From Otis tarda (taxonomy: Eukaryota > Chordata > Aves > Otidiformes > Otididae): a stretch of DNA of 64,000 nucleotides. Location of the stretch: positions 45,513,803-45,577,802 of the forward strand of contig CM048591.1 of NCBI GenBank assembly GCA_026413225.1. Direction: 5' to 3'. Made by a program: the position numbers and the translations under genes. Shown piece by piece: positions 60,551-64,000 of this stretch. Under the pieces are notes generated by a model. It did no database searches. It was given only the letters and a program-made list of their open reading frames with translations, and was not told the origin of the DNA. Each line of letters opens with the position of its first letter. Within the stretch, counting starts at the first letter, position 1.

Positions 60551-63500
60551 TAACAGTAAACAGAAATGTTGCCATCAATTCTCAGCAGTGGTTTTAACAA
60601 AGTGAGCCACCATCAGCAAGTAAAAGCAGAATTTGTTGTAAATCAATCATTCACAGCAACTGTCTGCGTACTCGTGTGTCTATTTATCTCTCGCACTTGG
60701 CACGGACATGGGGAGGAAGAGGTAGCCCGTACCAGAGGAATGCAGACTATGGTTGTTTCTTTTTTTTTATTCTCCTTGCCCATTTCCAAGGAAAATACAT
60801 AAACATGAGTAACATTAGGTCTGTCACACTTTCCTTGGTGCAAATGCAATGCTGCTCTAACGCTGTTGTTCTTGTCCTATGTTGAGTCATGCAGTATAGA
60901 TACTTTATCCTGCCTGTGACTCTGCTCTAAGAGCACAGATCATGTTATCACTTTACAAATATAGCATATTAGTACATCTGGAAGGCTAGTCACGCTGTGG
61001 GGTACAAACAGGTCTGGCAGGCCATGAGCTACGCTGCTGCTATAAACAACTTCAGTGTCCCAAATTGAATAACCGCAGAGCACGCTCAGGAGCTCTGGAC
61101 ACTCGTGTTCTTTAGTAGTAGGTAAGTGACAGTTTTGCTGATTATTGTGTTTCTTCAGATGTGTGGGGTCAAGATGGGAAATGGTCGGGAAAGTGAGAAG
61201 TCATTATCAGGTCTTTGTTGCTGCTACCGTGCTGTGGATTTTTAAATGCCAATGTATATGGGAAAAATAGCAGAAACATGGAGCGTTAGTCCAAAGTGGT
61301 GTGTTTGCTGAGTACCTTTAAATACAGCAAGATTCACACCATATATAGCTCCTCTTGGTAGATTTACACCTGTGACAAATCCAAACTTGGTAATTTCGGA
61401 AAGCTTTCATGACTCACTCTGTGACTCAGTTGTAATAAACCCTTGCTATTACATCTCAAGGACAGATGCTGGTATGATAATGATTTTCAATAAAAAAATG
61501 GTTGGAGAGATTGGTCATTTATCTTTGTTGTCTGTCAAAATTTAGAGTGGAATATAAAAAGAGTTATAGAACTTCACTTTCTGAAGGCCACTTACAGCTA
61601 ATCTAACTGGTATAGGAAATCTAATCTGCTAAATCTTTTGAGAACAGAGCTTATAATTTAAAGTCAAATATTGTCATTATTGTTGTTGTTGCTACCATAA
61701 GTATTTATGTGCTGTCTATCACTAACATGTTACTTTCTGTAGGCTAAAAGGTACTGACCAGCTCTCATCCTCTCAATAGTAGTTAACAGAGCACCATTTC
61801 AAGGATCAGTGATGGATAACAATGCCCATTAGCCAAAAAGGTAGATCCTACCAGAGTTTAATGCACTTCGATCTTATCAGACAGAAGGTGAAGGTGGAGA
61901 ATTATTCCAAGAAGGATGTCCAGCTGCCCATGTCACCTGTGTCTCCCATTCACAGGAATGGGAAGGTTTTGTGCAAAAAGCTAAAGACACAGCTGTGGTG
62001 AGGGAAGAGAGCTGATAAAATACATCTGCTGCCTCATTACTCTGTGGTGGGGTTTGAACCATTTGAGCTAAAATAACATGGTTGCTGGAGTAGCTGAAAC
62101 CCGCATATTCTCTTGCTTATCTAAATTGTCTGCCATATCTTCTTAAAACACAGAATTTGACTGCTTAGGAGCTGGCTATGAGCATTTTACTCACAATATG
62201 AGTAAAATGATCTTGTACCTAACACTGGAAATAGGACTAAGAGGGTTGATGCTATGGGTCAGACGTAGGTTTTTTTTCTCTCATTCTGCAGTACAGGAAA
62301 ACACTGGTGATAGGACTGGATTTTTAGATCACCGCATGAAAAATGGATCTCTGGGAGCAGAAGGAAATAATCAAAATTTTGAAGGTCTTTGGCTAGTCTC
62401 AATTAGGTCAGGGAGCCCAAAATAACATTTATGATGCTGTCATCCATGTAGATAAGTTCATGGACTCTGTACATGAAAGGTGACAGCAGTAGCCTCACTT
62501 CCTGAGGATGGTCCATGTACATTAACCTTAAGACAAATGAGAATAAGTCAGTAAAATGTTGTGCTAAAACCCAAGAATCGTATAAAACAGGTCTGAGAAA
62601 CCTGAGACTGTAATTTTATTCTTAGTTAAGATTACCTAATTGGATATGAAAGCCTTCATGTTTTGTTCAGTGGCATTGAGTGCAATTTTGTTTGCCATGG
62701 GGTTTTCTTTGCATGAGTAATTAAGTAGGGTCTCTCTAATAAATTCTTAGCACATGCTTTAGTTCTCCCAGGACTCTGTTATCTACTACCTAAGACAATT
62801 GTTTCCATCTGCTGACTACAGCTACATTCATAGATTCAACCACCTTTAAAAATACGTAATGCACTTTTGAGCTTACTATTTTTCCTTTGACAAGAAACAA
62901 CCTTAAAATACATGCCCATTTCAAATACATCAGCCCTCTCTCAGTTTTACGAGAATTAGACCTCTCTTTAGCAACGCCCAGTGAAAAAAAAAAAAAGAAT
63001 GGATTTATGTCACAGACATCAGTCCAGTGTTTCATTAGCTTCATTGTCAGTGGAAGAACCACTTTGAATAATTAGCCAGTTCACTGAAGTGCTAGGGGAA
63101 TACATCTGTAATAAATCCCCTTGCATATGTAACATCTATCATGCTTGATGGCAAACATATTAGTGCTACAAGACTTGAGGAAGTATAAGGAATATTGTAA
63201 TTCAGTTGCTAATTAATCCACAATTAAAGACCTAATTAATGAATAACCCTGTGAAAAATTGTCTAAAAATCAAGATGTGAAAACTGCAGTGATAGAGGAA
63301 TCTTGTTTGTGAGACTGGTTAATTTACATCTAGAACAGGACTGATTAATGAAAACTGTCAGTTAGACGACAGTGCTGCAGCACTGGACAAAGAGAAAGAA
63401 GCGCATAAAAATGTGTGGAAACCAAGCTCAGTCTTTTCATATCTATAGTCACATATCTTTTTAATTTTAAGATGTTCATAGTTATTTCTACCTGAAGTGT

Positions 63501-64000
63501 AAGGGGTAGGTTAAGAAAAGACATATTTTCACTCTTAGCTGTGGTATAAACCAATGCAAAAGTAATTTATTTGTGTGTGAAAGCAGCTAATGTCAGATTC
63601 TGTTCCTAAATGGCTCTTTTATGAAATAGCTAAAGCAGAAAACTCAAAAAGAACTTGATTCATCAGAGCATTCAGATTAAGCCCCGTGATATGCAAAGGC
63701 ACTAATTTCTGAAATTAACATCAGTGGAAGCTGGACTAATTAATAGCTTGAAAGTATCACTGTCTGTCTGTGTTTGTTTATCTAGGAGCCGGCTGGCTGA
63801 GACTGTGCTCTTGAGAGAGCAGGAGGGAACATTGCAAACTCCCAAAACATCTGGGCTGGCGTCCAGGTGTCAGGACTGCTTTCTCCAGCCCTGGAGCAAC
63901 TTATCCCTTTCCTCTTCTGTTTATTCCACGGTGCAGCTGCATTTGCTGGATCTCTGTGGACCTAGGCCTTCAGGGGGGCACCTGCTGTGATCCATAGCAT
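60551..64000. other. Unassigned DNA to the window end
   Basis: No gene was recognised. The last 220 bases (from about 63780) rise in GC and hold a plus-strand open frame to 63990 that could be the start of something outside the window. No start or splice evidence supports it. Confidence 0.45.

Overview
The window looks like gene-poor nuclear DNA of a bird. The evidence is at least five CR1 LINE pieces with the avian 3' end (an ATTCTATG-type short repeat tail), one of them carrying the CR1 ORF1 esterase region, together with short solo LTRs of avian endogenous-retrovirus type. Nothing bacterial is present. The species cannot be named from the sequence alone.

One host gene can be recognised with confidence. 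It is an EGF-CFC family gene on the minus strand, coding span 16529 down to 12155, with six coding exons that splice in frame into a 198-residue protein. The protein has a signal peptide, a spacer with two N-glycosylation sequons, an EGF-like domain with an O-fucose site, a CFC domain with the His-x-x-Trp receptor-binding pattern, and a hydrophobic GPI-anchor tail. It resembles CFC1 (Cryptic) more than TDGF1 (Cripto). The family acts at the cell surface as the Nodal co-receptor with ALK4. A TATA-like box lies about 170 bp upstream of the start codon, and a poly(A) signal about 350 bp downstream of the stop.

Layout: 1-500 is a CR1 3' end. 500-9100 is non-coding with a solo LTR at 2348-2713. 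9100-9800 has a CpG-bearing GC-rich patch and a perfect inverted pair of GATA motifs. 11760-16710 is the CFC1 gene. 16.7-34 kb is mostly unassigned, with a 93-bp tandem duplication at 23558-23743 and a short CR1 tail at 24529. 34.1-36.1 kb is a GC-rich cluster of a solo LTR and CR1 pieces. 36.1-44.8 kb is unassigned. 44.8-48.7 kb holds a reverse-strand CR1 tail and a 2.1-kb CR1 with its 5' region and ORF1 but most of ORF2 deleted. 48.7-64 kb is unassigned apart from a reverse-strand solo LTR at 54117-54541 and a GC-rich, quadruplex-prone patch at 60345-60550.

Most open frames of 60-200 codons here lack coding signals I can defend. No tRNA, rRNA, CRISPR array or bacterial-type operon was seen. 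The best candidates for something undescribed are the 93-bp in-frame duplication behind a good splice acceptor on the minus strand, a 121-codon secreted-looking open frame at 50639-51004, and the GATA palindrome at 9689-9728.
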